A stretch of DNA of 64,000 bases from Phlyctochytrium arcticum (lineage: Eukaryota > Chytridiomycota > Chytridiomycetes > Chytridiales > Chytridiaceae): contig JAHLKI010000006.1 in assembly GCA_025602905.1 (NCBI GenBank), positions 1-64,000 of the forward strand. Direction: 5' to 3'. Below the pieces are notes generated by a model, which saw nothing but the letters and a program-made list of their open reading frames with translations, did not search any database and had not been told where the DNA came from. A program made the position numbers and the translations under genes. Shown in pieces: positions 9,117 through 19,332 of the stretch; position 1 is the first letter of the stretch; the number at the start of each line of letters is the position of its first letter.

Positions 9117-11045
9117 ATTTTTTTTTTCTTGAGGGGTTTCTTGTTAGCCTATATACGATTTTATTCTTGTAACTGGGAAACGGGAATTGTTTTTTGGCGT
9201 TATATCCGTATTCTGATATTACAGTTTACCCATTTTCACAAAATAATGCCTTCACTCATGATTTTTCGGGCCGATTTGGGAAAAGAAAGATGTTACCACC
9301 TTTCAAAATTGTGGGGCAAACAGTTCTGCACTGGTTTGTCTTTGGATTGCTGCTGCGTGCCGTACATGGTGGTTTTCGGGTCCGTGAGAAAACCCCTTTG
9401 GCGTTTATATTCATTGTTCTGATATACAGTTTACTCTTTTTCACAAAATAGTGCCTCACTCATTATTTTTCGGGCTGTTTGTGGAAAAGAAGATGGTTAC
9501 CACTTTTCTAAATTGTGACTAGCAGGCAGAACAGTTTTGCACTGGTTTGTCTTTGGATTGCTGCTGCGTGCCGTACATGGTGGTTTTCGGGTCCGTGAGA
9601 AAACCCCTTTGGCGTTATATTCATGTTACAGTTACCCTTTTCACAAAATAATGTGACAAGGATTCCTATAACGTGCCTTCATTCATTATTTTTCGGACGA
9701 TTTGGTGAAAAGAAGATGTTACCACTTTTCTAAATTGTGACTAGCGGGGGCAAAACAGTTCTGCACATCCCCCCTCGCTGGTTTCTCTTTGGATGATTGC
9801 TGCTGCTGCGCCGTACCTGGCACAGAAAATGTAGATGAAAAACCTCAAATGGAGTTGTTCAAACACAATACTGGATGCGATGAATTGCGTATCATGTTCC
9901 AAAAAATTCTCACATGTCTGCACCCGGATGAGATGGAAAAAAAAAGAAAACGGTGAAAAGGGCTGAGGTTTTTTTCCCACTCATGTTGCCGTCCAAAAAA
10001 CATTTCTCAATGAAATCTAATCTTGCTATATATGCCCTGTAGACACAAGAACATGTTTGGAAATGGATCCTTGGGAAAGTGTGCAACCCAAATCCAAGTC
10101 ATTTGTCTAAACGGCTTCAATTCAAGCCCCAGAGAAAGGAAAGAGATTGATTAAAAATGGGGCGATAAACTTGGCAACTACCGATTTGGGCAGCCATGAA
10201 ACATGAATACACACTATACTCCTCCTGAGACATATGTGTATAGAATGTTTGATGAAGGTTTGTACTCTGTGATTTTCTCTCCCGGCAATTTGGACTCTAA
10301 CGTCTTTTTTTTCCAATACTTTTTTAAGCGAACGTCAAACTCTCTCGGCTTGGAAAAAAAAGTCAGGGGGCAGTAAACTCTCCTTTGTCTTTCTGACCAA
10401 CCGCGTCGTTTCTATGTCTCTACCCGCCGTGCGCAGTACCATCACTTTTTTCTTGTTTTTTTTTTCCCACCTCAGTATTTCTTTTCGCATTTGTCATGTA
10501 TTGAGGAAGAAGGACATACCACACTACAGCAACAGCAACAACAACAGCAGCAGCAGCAGCAGCAGCAGGGGACATGACCCGTGGGAAAAAACCCTCGAGA
10601 AAATTAACCTGGGAACGGCCCAGTGTGTATTTATACCTTCCAATCATCATTTTACGAAAAGAAGGGGTACATCATTCGACCCCTCCACCAAATCAAAAAC
10701 ATGTGATAAATAGTATGTGTCTGCTGTTATGCTTTTGCACGCAACCATTCATGTGTGTATACTTCTTAAAAACACACGACATGCGTTTAGCTCAGAAACG
10801 ATATTCAAAAAGTTCCAAGGGGCAAAACGGATGTAAAAATAATAATGATGATTATGATGTACATTTTTCTTTTTTAAAAAAAAAAACTTGTGTGTAATGT
10901 GATGGTTGTTGACAAAAAAAAAAGGGAAAGAGAACTCTAGAGTTTACGTGGTTGGAAACAAAAAAAAAAAATGCGGAACTTGAGGGGGCCAGGTTGTCCA
11001 AATAAACTCAAAATGACAATCCATCAGCAAGAGACTTTGCTTGCG
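9117..11045. repeat. intergenic region with a triplicated ~210-bp tandem repeat (9194-9800)
   Basis: Three successive, decaying copies begin at about 9194, 9398 and 9608, each opening with TTTGGCGT plus TATAT. Each contains in order TTTTCACAAAATA, ATTTTTCGGG, GATGTTACCAC or similar, AACAGTT(C/T)TGCACTGG and TTTGTCTTTGGATTGCTGC. Copies 1 and 2 share a long stretch through GTACATGGTGGTTTTCGGG; copy 3 is shorter and more degraded. The unit carries no long open frame. The remainder of the spacer is A-rich, with a (CAG)n tract at 10527-10567 and no gene I can support. Confidence 0.75.
10527..10567. repeat. CAG/CAA trinucleotide microsatellite
   Basis: An imperfect CAGCAACAG run leads into about eight uninterrupted CAG units. 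It lies in the spacer outside any supported gene, in contrast to the polyglutamine codons in the next gene. Confidence 0.8.
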
Positions 11046-13385
11046 CTAATACGTAGGAAAGGCAACCTGAGGATAGACCTGTCGAACCCGTTCATACAAA
11101 TCCGGTTTCGTCCTCCACAGACTCGCCGGGTCCTCGGCAAGACACACAAACGTCGTAGTCGTCCCAGAATCAATGACACCTCCAAGTACATTAAATTCCG
11201 CCAACCCAATAATCGCCGCCACAAAAATAAAGACGCCATAGTTGACTGATGTAGATCCAAACGCGGATTCGTTGGTGCGGATGTAGAGCCAGGCCAGGAA
11301 CCCGTTGATAAAGGCGATTAACAGACCGCCAATGACTAAGACGGTCGAGATTAATTGGTCGTTGATGATGGCGTCTACGCCCCGGGTTTTGCATAGGGTC
11401 CAGGTATCTTTTGCGGCAGTGACATAATCTTTGCCGTAAATGGCGACTTGGACAAACGCCCATTTGTTGAAATATTGGATAAGGCCTTCGATGCAGCCGA
11501 GGCAGCAGGACGCACAGGCGGCACAGAGCATCCCCGCGATATTCCCGTCTTGCGCTGCGGATTGGGAGAGGGATTGGAGGATTGCTCGGGTGGTTTGGAT
11601 CAGTGCAATGATTAAGGCACCGAAACAGATGGATCCGAATGAGGTTGTGAGGGCTCGTTTGGCCGAGCCTAAGGTGGGGTTTCGAGTTGAAACGACGACA
11701 GACCCGTCGCCTTGCCGGATCCCCGTGAAATAGTAGGTCGCAAATACTCCAGAGACTGTCACGTGGATCACGTACTAGTTTGATTCAAAAGTTTCGTTAG
11801 TTCACTGTTCTCTACATCACATCACATCACATCAATCCTTCTACACCTCATCCCCATCCCATCCCCTCATCCATCATCCATCCCCTCCCCTCCCCATCCC
11901 TCCCCTCATCCACCCCTCATTGCAGAATACATAATACTCAAGCACCTCCCCCTCGCTTCGCTCGGGGTCGTCATAAATGACTTTGCTACAGCCCCGACCG
12001 CGCTCCCGCTCGCCAATTTTCCCTCGCCCTCGCTTTCGCTCGTGCTTCAGGAAAATTGTCTCTCTCGCGCGGGCCCTCCTCCCCCTCCGCTTCGCTCGGG
12101 GTCGTCATAAATGACTTTGCTACGACCCCGACCGCGCTCCCGCTCGCCAATTTTCCCTCGCCCTCGCTTCGCTCGTGCTTCAGGAAAATTGTCTCTCTCG
12201 CGCGGGCTCGTCGGGATTCCTCCCCCTCCGCTTCGCTCGGGGTCGTCATAAATGACTTTGCTACGACCCCCGAAATGCCTCGCTTCGCTCGGCGTCTCCC
12301 TCGCTTCGCTCGCATTTGATTTTGCTTCGCAAAATCGTCAGCGCCCATCCATTCTTCCTCCGGAAAAATGTCTGGGCCACCGATCCACTCTTCCTCCGGA
12401 AAAATGTCTGGGCCACCGATCCACTCACCATGATGACCTGAGTGACGTAGTAGAGAGTAAAGAGGAGAAAGACACCGACAACAATCTTGACTCCAGAAGA
12501 TCCCGAATTGCGCAAGTCGAAATACTCCATCATGCCGGCAAATGTCGCAGCAATCAGGAATGTAAATGCGGCCGTCAAAACGACACCGAGGACACCGACA
12601 AGAAGAGTTGCAGGGTAACGACGGGTAATAGAGGTAACCGTTTTTAAAATGACTTTGGCGAAAGGAATACGATGACGCCAAGACCAAAAGAAAAAGGTAA
12701 AGAGAGCAGCGACGAGGAGGATGAGACCGCCTGGAATGTACTGGCGTTGTTGAATGTAAAAGACGCCGAGGGCGGCGACTACGAGCAAGTACAAGACCAT
12801 GGTCGTTTTGATGAGTTTCCCAGCAAATTTCTGCATGAGCATGAAATAAAAGGCGGTGAGTAAAAGACCCGCACCGACATTCAGAATCAAGATGCCGGCT
12901 AGATGTTTGGCCGGCGGGACAATAAATTCATTGTTGGATTGAGATGGTTGCTGGTTGGGATTACTCGACGACGACGAGGTGAATTTGAGTTTGGGCAAGC
13001 CGAGGATGGCGCATAGAGCTAATGCGGCGAGTACGACGAGAAAAAAGATGGCGGCCCAGAGGTCCTTGTATTTGGGAGCTGGGTTTATTTTTGTGGATGG
13101 GTTAGTGGGGTCTGGGGTGTATGAGTTATTCGTTGGGGGTGGGTAAGAGTACTGCTGGGGTTGTTGCTGTTGCTGTTGCTGAGGTTGCTCATAGTAGGGA
13201 GGTTGTTGAGGGGAGACTTGTTGTCCGTAGGGTTGTTGTTGTCCGTAGCCGTACTGTTGCTGTTGCTGCTGCTGCTGCTGCTGCTGTCCGTATGCCTGAG
13301 GCTGTCCGTATGCCTGAGGCTGTTGGGCGTAGGGTTGCGGCTGCCCGTAGCCGTAAGGTTGCTGCTGTTGCTCGCCCTTGTACAT
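11046..13385 (-). CDS. PNS1: Pns1/choline-transporter-like (CTL) family membrane protein
   Basis: Exons 13385-12429 and 11774-11046 give 561 aa. The start Met opens MYKGEQQQQPYGYGQ, followed by a Gln/Tyr/Pro-rich cytosolic tail with PQAYGQ repeats and a polyglutamine run coded by CAG. Membrane segments follow from DLWAAIFFLVVLAALALCAI. The second exon carries the CTL signature: VSGVFATYYF, GSAKRALTTSFGSICFGALI, the Cys cluster MLCAACASCCLGCIEGLI, NKWAFVQVAIYGKDY and FLAWLYI. The ending EFNVLGGVIDSGTTTTFVCLAEDP is also diagnostic. The family includes SLC44 choline transporters and fungal plasma-membrane Pns1, whose substrate is unsettled. The single intron is 654 nt, ten times the local norm, and packed with tandem repeats. 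Confidence 0.93.
11775..12428 (-). repeat. repeat-filled 654-nt intron of the PNS1 gene
   Basis: The intron runs from donor GTGAGT to acceptor ACTAG. Inside are three head-to-tail copies of a ~130-bp unit (about 11945-12072, 12077-12207 and a partial copy at 12219-12270) containing CGCTTCGCTCGGGGTCGTC, ATAAATGACTTTGCTAC and CTTCAGGAAAATTGTCTCTC. Next to the donor a ~36-bp unit (TCCGGAAAAATGTCTGGGCC ...) is present twice (about 12351-12424). Near the acceptor are an (ATCAC)n stretch at about 11814-11833 and a long C/T tract at 11846-11920. The minus-strand open frame through this region is repeat translation, not an exon. Confidence 0.85.
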
Positions 13386-14175
13386 TGAGTCTGCTCTGAT
13401 TCGTGTGATTTTCAAAAGTGTTGAGTGATGCTGCTGCTGCTGCTGCTGCGAAACAAAGCCAGGAAAGAAAGAAAGAGAAATGTTTCTCAATAGGAATTCC
13501 TGAAATGAAACACGCAGTGGCTTAGTCATAGCGGCAGTGCTTGTGTCATCATGCGGCGGCATGCGAGCACGAGGGGTTAGGGTTTGCGTAGTTTGAGTTT
13601 GAGTTTCTAGTAGTAGGGGGCGAGAGAGAGAGAGAGAGAGCTACTGTAGGCCGGGCGCAGGGCGGGGCTCAGGGCTGCCAGAGCAGTGGGCTGTACATTA
13701 CTCCTATCAACATCATCAAGATCAATAATGATGGGGAATTTCTCGAAAATGTTCCAAGGTAGTTTGACCCGGTTCATAAAAACGTGTGATTTCAAACTCT
13801 TAGCAATACGGCAGTGGGTTGGCGAGCAACCAACGTTAGAGACAAAGAAAAAAAGGGGAACGGAAGCATTTGGGCGTTTCGAACCTGTACATGGTGCTCT
13901 TTTGTTTGGTCTTCACAAGGATAGATTCATATATGGACAAGTGCATGATTGGACTAGGTGCACACGGAAAGCGCCAAAATCGGAAGCAGCTGTCTTTTAT
14001 TACGCCGTGCAGGACCGAGGTTCTTAGTAAACCTATCAGCAAATCACACTGGCGTGGCGGCCACAAGTCTCGTCTCATACGCTAAACGATTTTTTCCATT
14101 TTATTGAGATTCACCGTTGCATTGGAGGATAGATATTCACACCCTTTCATAAATGATATCCACACTCTTTCATAA
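13386..14175. other. intergenic region with (GA)n microsatellite
   Basis: 5' flank of the PNS1 gene, including a (CAG/CTG)n tract at 13429-13448 and an (AG)n run at 13622-13640. Several open frames of 60-110 codons exist on both strands, none with recognisable domains. Confidence 0.6.
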
Positions 14176-14192
14176 ATTATAAAGGGTATTGT

Positions 14193-14561
14193 TAACGGCG
14201 GCCCCCCCTGAAAGTGTTAACGGCACCCCCCTCCAGTCGGGTAATCATAGACATACATTTCTGCGTAGCCACTCAAATGTCATCTGTCCGTGGGAGAAAT
14301 TGGTTGTCTGTGTGCTTTGCACCATGTGTGCTGTCGCTGCCATTTGGGTCTCCTCAGGCCCTTTCCCGTCCAAACTTCTTCACAATTGAGTAACCCTGTT
14401 TGCCTTGATTACTCGGAGGTAAGACTGGCCAGGTGGGTGGAGGGCCATAGTCGCTGCCCTTTTGGCACACATTCATTTCGAAAGGGGCAAGGATCTGACA
14501 TTTATGTATAGATGTAAATCTAAGGTTACCTGACGGGAGGGGGGTGCCGTTAACACTGCCC
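14193..14561. mobile_element. MITE-like non-coding inverted-repeat element
   Basis: A 369-bp segment with long inverted arms. The left arm from 14213 reads AGTGTTAACGGCACCCCCC and continues CTCC(A)GTC(G)GGTAA. The right arm (about 14524-14557) is its reverse complement with two or three mismatches. The left end carries an extra degenerate copy of the terminus (GTTAACGGC at 14191-14199). The segment is flanked on both sides by the same 17-bp sequence ATTATAAAGGGTATTGT (14176-14192 and 14562-14578). No transposase frame lies inside. The arms and flanking direct repeat suggest a non-autonomous DNA transposon, although 17 bp is long for a target-site duplication. Confidence 0.65.
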
Positions 14562-14799
14562 ATTATAAAGGGTATTGTAAAAGGAAGTGGGAAGTTGGAC
14601 AACTGTGCCCCACAGAGCCAAAAGGGCTACATAAAGGAAGTGGGAATTTCGCGTTCGCGTCCAGCATCCCTACGTCCCGGCATCACAATCAAATGCGGCT
14701 TGTGGACTCAGAAGGGGAAGTCTGCCGACTTCACCAACCACTCCGTCAAAGGCCAGCAGCACTTGCGGGCTCGCACAGTTCGCAATGCAATTGCTGCAC

Positions 14800-15083
14800 G
14801 CAAGTTCCACTTATCGACGCGAGATTGACGCGGAATTGTCCGCTGACATCTTTGCCGGGGAGGTTGCCGGGATGAAAAACATGGTTAGTAGAAAATATCA
14901 GTGAGATGTTGCGGCCCTATCTGACCGTATCTAAACTATCCTAGCATTTTGTGTCGCTCGTCGGGGAATCTTCATTGCGAGTTTATCGATTTGGATCGGC
15001 GAGGGTCGTCGCGCAAGGGGCCATCGCCACATTCTTGGGCATCCGAAATCATACCAGCATTGGTCCAGCAAGCTCAAAATAAT
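14800..15083 (+). pseudogene. copy A of an unrecognised, intron-bearing gene family (fragment)
   Basis: An exon-like frame reading RREIDAELSADIFAGEVAGM ends at a GTTAGT donor (14884). A short intron contains GATGTTGCGGCCCTATCTGA and ends CTATCCTAG at 14945. A second exon-like frame (HFVSLVGESSLRVYRF ... AIATFLGIRN) ends at TAA (about 15082). The IFAGE motif, the intron body and the ATATFLG-type motif recur in copies at 17.4-18.6 kb, so this is one member of a local family. No start or full gene is visible. Function unknown. Confidence 0.45.
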
Positions 15084-15152
15084 GGTTCCTTTGAAAAACA
15101 GGATCGTCGAACAATCAGTTTGGAATAGAAGGACGCGACGAAAGGGAATGAG

Positions 15153-15725
15153 GTGTTGACACCCACAATCAACAAGTACGTGTACCTCGAGTTTTGCTGC
15201 AGGACCTGCGACTGCATGTCGTTATTTTCAATGGCTCAAATCGTGGATGGCGCGCAGTCATTTATGCTGAATGTGATCAAGCAGACGTTGCGGGACGGAG
15301 GCAACATGACGCATATTTTGAATGTCAAAGTATCTCGGGCAGCTGACCACCGCCATTGGAGACAGACTCCGCAAAAGGATCTTCCACAATGTGATCAAGC
15401 AGACGTTACGGGATGGAGGCAACGTGACGCATATTTTGAATGCCAAAATATCGCGGCAGCTGACCACCGCCATTGGAGACAGGCTCCGCAAAAGGTCTTC
15501 CAGGCGGTTGCGAACCAGCCGGTTGTCAAGATTGTGAGTGGAGTAGAGGTGTCGATCACTTGTTGGTGCAGCGCGATGTCCACCACATCTGCGCAGTACC
15601 ACGCGAATATCCCTCAGTTCACCGATCGGGTGATAAAGGCCCACACCAACCGCCTGCTCGAGGACCTGTTGGAAGAACAGGACCGGCCTTTGGTGGGATA
15701 TTTATTGCGGAAGTCACAGGCTTGA
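15153..15725 (+). pseudogene. ORF with a frame-breaking ~118-bp tandem duplication
   Basis: A sequence encoding NVIKQTLRDGGN(M/V)THILN followed by SRQLTTAIGDRLRKR occurs twice in tandem (about 15271-15382 and 15389-15497, roughly 93% alike). The copies are out of frame with each other: the long open frame reads the second half of each copy in a shifted frame, while the frame from 15322 reads it correctly. Downstream reads FQAVANQPVVKIVSGVEV and RLLEDLLEEQDRPLVGYLLRK. Probably a broken member of the local unknown family. Domain not recognised. Confidence 0.4.
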
Positions 15726-15900
15726 CCTCTTGCGTTTTTAATCCGTTCACGCAGAAAGATCCCGCTGGATGAGGATGATTGAGGATGAGGACAATTCCGC
15801 GAAGGAGGCAGACGTAGGACAGTAATAACCTTTTCAATACATGTAAATATATTTCAATACACATTTTACGATTCCCATTTCAGGATGTAGTCTCCAGAAA

Positions 15901-16209
15901 TCATCTCAAGTACATATACATATCAAGTGAAATCTTGTACGCAATACCACCAGACACCGCGAGCATAGAAATTCTGCGGGAGGCAATTACTGTCAGGATG
16001 ATGAGTTCTGGCAAAAAAAAAATCCGACCAATCAAGAACAAGCTCAGGAAGCCCAATTGCGCTCGCTTCGTGAGACGTTTGCCACTGAGTTTCAATCTTT
16101 TGATAGTAATGAAAGGGTTATATCTTTCGAGCATGTCTGTTGCCACGTTCATAGTGCCAGTCCCAATCCCAAAATTGACATATGTATGACCTTTTATATG
16201 ACTGTACAC
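15901..16209 (-). other. hydrophobic small ORF, uncertain
   Basis: A 102-codon frame with a strongly hydrophobic stretch (LGFLSLFLIGRIFFLPELII) and a second one following. It could be a small membrane protein or an exon of the neighbouring unknown family. There is no homology I recognise, and a competing frame exists on the plus strand. Confidence 0.2.
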
Positions 16210-16540
16210 ATGCCCTATACGCTATCTTTGTCTCTTAGTCTCGGATTCTTCCATCTCACTCGAGGGCGCTTGGCAGTCCCCCAATGGATTTTAGAATATG
16301 AAGTATTTCACACCTGAAGGGGCACTACTCGCACTAGAGGATCAGATTTCCGATATGTTTTGCAGAAGACTCAGAAGAATGAAGACATTGGAGAAGATTC
16401 AGAAAATCATATTGCAAAAAAAAAGAATAAATAGATAAATATGGATGTACAATACAGGCTAGCCAATCACTCGCTGGTAAAAATGCTGTTTGCTTTCGGG
16501 GCAAGAATGATTTAGCACCCAACGCCATTCTCGATAAGAC

Positions 16541-17792
16541 CTAAATCACTGGAACCAACACGCTGCACTCATTATTTAGGTCCCACCTCAATCTCCTCCC
16601 AATCGTGTCGCGCACATTGGTTATGCGCATTGCTGCTGTTGCATACTCTTCATCGTATTTTCCGAGCACATTGAATGCTATACGTACAAAGAGGATTTCG
16701 CCCAACAGCTGATCAAAAGTTGGCGTCTCCTTCTCGATCCACGTATGCAATACAATACAATTGTATCTGTTGATATCGTCGTCTGTCTGGTGAAAAAGAT
16801 TTCTGGTTGTTGATAGCACCACCCCAACAGCACCATCGTGATATTGGTTTGGATCCAGGGTTTTTAACAACTCCGCATCAGCTCCAACAAATATTCTGCA
16901 TGGCATCACATGGGGCATGGAACACACTCGGTGAATCATGGCGAAAAATTTGGACAAAGGAATGTGTCTAGTGGCGATGAGAGAAAAGTGCGTCCTTCTT
17001 CTTGTGCCGCCACTGCAGTTCAACTTTCCTATCGTACACAATGTCCATCCATCCGGTAGATCGTAGGCGCAGACGAACATGAAGCACTTTTTGATTTTTC
17101 AGTTCACGTAGAAGTACTTGGCATTTTCGGGAAGGAAAAGGGAGATGGCGTAGCGAGTGAATTCTTCAGGTCGTGGTACAATTGTATAGTTATTGTCGTT
17201 GCCGTAATCTCCTCCCTCAACCAACCGTACTGGATCCCCAGGAGGTAATTCGTTCGACCGATCAGTTCGACCCATGCGGTGGAGGTGCCACTGAACTCGG
17301 GTTACGATTGCGTTGACGGGAAGAAGTGGTGCAGCCATTGCGCTTCTTAATTTCACCTCTGGTAAAAAAAACTACCACGAAGTTGCCCAGGAATGTCGCC
17401 GTGACAACCCTGGCTCCCACCAGTCCCACCTCCAGCATCTCCGTGAGGGCCGTCACGGTACATCCCACGATGGTCGCCAGCAGAACTATCAAGATGGAGA
17501 AAACACACTGGGTATGATATAGTAAGACAGGGTCAAAAAGGTTCTTGATATAACCCACGCCCCATCTGTCCATACGTATTCGCGAGGCATCTAAAAGTGA
17601 CAGCACGGTAAGAAATCTTGAAAGTGTATAATGGAAAAAGTGCGGGCGAACCTGGACACGCATTGTATTTGTTGTTGTAAACAGATTGTGATGGGCCAGA
17701 GAATGCCTGCCCCAACGAATTTGATTGTTGACTGACGGTTTAGGATGTAGCCGCCATGTTGTAAAAGCCGTGCGAATAAACCAGACAGGCAT
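16541..17792 (-). pseudogene. unknown membrane-anchored protein, interrupted by a frameshift and a stop
   Basis: Three minus-strand frames abut. Frame 1 (17792-17262) ends in two membrane-like segments (CVFSILIVLLATIVGCTVTA and VVTATFLGNFVVVFF). It goes out of frame at a run of eight T residues, after which frame 2 (to 17099) carries APLLPVNAIVTRVQWHLHRM and PRPEEFTRYAISLFLPENAK. An in-frame TGA (17099-17101) then separates it from frame 3 (to 16541): CFMFVCAYDLPDGWTLCTIG, SGGTRRRTHFSLIATRH and a globular C-terminus. The three pieces read as one continuous protein apart from the homopolymer shift and the TGA. No family recognised. Part of frame 1 is paralogous, inverted, to sequence at 18.5-18.9 kb. 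Confidence 0.4.
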
Positions 17793-17984
17793 CGTGCATG
17801 TTACGCGGTGTTACGCGGAACCCCCAATTTGTCACTTCTCTCCACACTTGACCTGTCAGAGCTGTCCTTCGCGCAAAGCATTCCCTCCATTCCGCAATCC
17901 CATCGCGATCAGATGCATTGGGGGGACTCGACCGGGCGCCTCCGCTGAAGGCCAGCAACACTTGCTGGTTGCCGGGATTTGAAG

Positions 17985-18609
17985 TTGCTGCCCACAATTC
18001 CCCTCAATTCTCACTGACCTGTCAGTCGTCGGGTGGCCAGTTCGACACAGAACCGTACGTTGCAATCTTTGCCGGGGAACAGTTACTGGGCTGTGGAAAG
18101 GTGGCCGGATATGATGGTAAGTAGGAGTGATCAATGAAACTTTGCGGCCCTGTCTAGCTGTACCCAGTCAATCCATCCTTGGCGAAATATTCTAGATAGA
18201 GGCTCCTGCTCTAGGCTCTAGGGAGCTCAACGCCTGTCACCCGACTAGACGTGACTGGGCGCATCCAGAGATTGATGCAGCGAATGAAGCACAACCCCAC
18301 TGCAACCGGCCACAATCACCTAATCGTCCAGTTGCTATTTGCTGTAAAAGAACAGCCGCGGATATCGTCGGACGAGCTGTTTGGGAAAGCGAAAGAGCTT
18401 GCCTACTCCCTGAAGTGGCAAGAGTATATGGTGAGTCAGAACGTTCAGCGAGATGTAGCGACCCTGTCTAACTGTCTCATTCCCAGTTTTTTCCATCCAC
18501 CTTGATAGTTCTGTTGGCCATCACGGTACATCCCACGATGTACCGTGATGGCCCTCAGGGAGGTGGAGCCAGGGCTGCCACGGCGACATTCCTGGGCTAC
18601 TTCGTGGGG
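17985..18609 (+). pseudogene. copies B and C of the unknown gene family
   Basis: Copy B: a frame containing FDTEPYVAIFAGEQLLGCG and KVAGYD stops at a GTAAGT donor (about 18119) followed by an intron with ACTTTGCGGCCCTGTCTAGC. Copy C: a frame from about 18255 (TGRIQRLMQRMKHNPTATG ... ELFGKAKELAYSLKWQEYM) ends at GTGAGT (18431). Its intron contains GATGTAGCGACCCTGTCTAAC, and the following exon (LIVLLAITVHPTMYRDG ... TATFLGYFVG) ends in TAA. The introns resemble each other and that of copy A, which shows common descent. Neither copy has a complete coding frame. Confidence 0.4.
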
Positions 18610-18611
18610 TA

Positions 18612-19101
18612 ATGATCGGGGCGGGGTTGGTACTTTTGTGGGCGGAGTGCTGCCAAGACCACCACCGCGTATTTGATTTTCGGGGCCACGGCGGAGATGA
18701 TCAAAGAGCATTTCCCAACTCCTATACCAAAAACGAAAAATTCGAAAGGTTCGCCCCGGACTGTTTCCATCATATACTGTATTGTCAAAATTGCTCACCG
18801 TGCTGTCAGCTTCAGATGCCTCGCGAATACGTTTGGACAGACGGGGCATGGACGGATGTCATCAATCTTTTTGATGAAGGGGCCTTTGACGAGCCCATGG
18901 TGTTCGATATCATGGAAGGTATGATAGTTCGTGTTGACCTAGGCGGTTCATGATACGTGTGGATTTAACTCCCCCATTTTAGCGTTAATCCAACGGGTGC
19001 GGATGCAACCGTATCTCAGCGATACAAGAGGCAACCGGATGGATTTGATCAATATTGCTACCATTTTCGATGTCAGCCGGCAGGGCGGTTGTGATAATTA
19101 G
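18612..19101 (+). CDS. unknown two-exon ORF of the same repeat-rich locus
   Basis: A frame from ATG 18612 (MIGAGLVLLWAECCQDHHRV ... VWTDGAWTDVINLFDEGAFD) runs to DIMEG, with a GTATGA donor. A TTTTAG acceptor (18983) restores a frame ALIQRVRMQPYLSDTRGNRM ending in TAG at 19101. The region around 18780-18870 is an inverted paralogue of 17540-17640 (shared TGCCTCGCGAATACG and GGACAGA(C/T)GGGGC). Cys-rich in the middle; no domain recognised. It may be another decayed copy rather than an expressed gene. Confidence 0.3.
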
Positions 19102-19332
19102 AGTCCAACCTCGATACGCGTAGTAATCAGAATCAAAATCAAAAGAGAGTACTTCAACATTTGTTTTAGGCTAGCCAGTTCTTTTATGAACTTCTATTGG
19201 TCTTGATATGCTCTGTGAAGGGTGGGCGGAGTGTGGGAGTGTACGGGGTATCTATGTAGCTGCTCTACTATATACAAAAGAAACACAACTTATACGGAAA
19301 AAGATGATATAATCCCAAAGTCAAACCTCGAA

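Noticed and set aside
11986..12687. Long minus-strand frame with repeated KSFMTTPSEAEGEE peptides
   Set aside because: Lies mostly in the PNS1 intron; the peptide repeat is the translation of the intron's DNA tandem repeat.
13121..13399. Plus-strand Val/Ala- and Leu-rich ORFs
   Set aside because: Antisense of the polyglutamine tail of PNS1 (CTG codons); not genes.
16541..17792. In-frame TGA read as selenocysteine or stop readthrough
   Set aside because: No selenocysteine hairpin or conserved redox context; the neighbouring homopolymer shift favours a pseudogene or sequence error.
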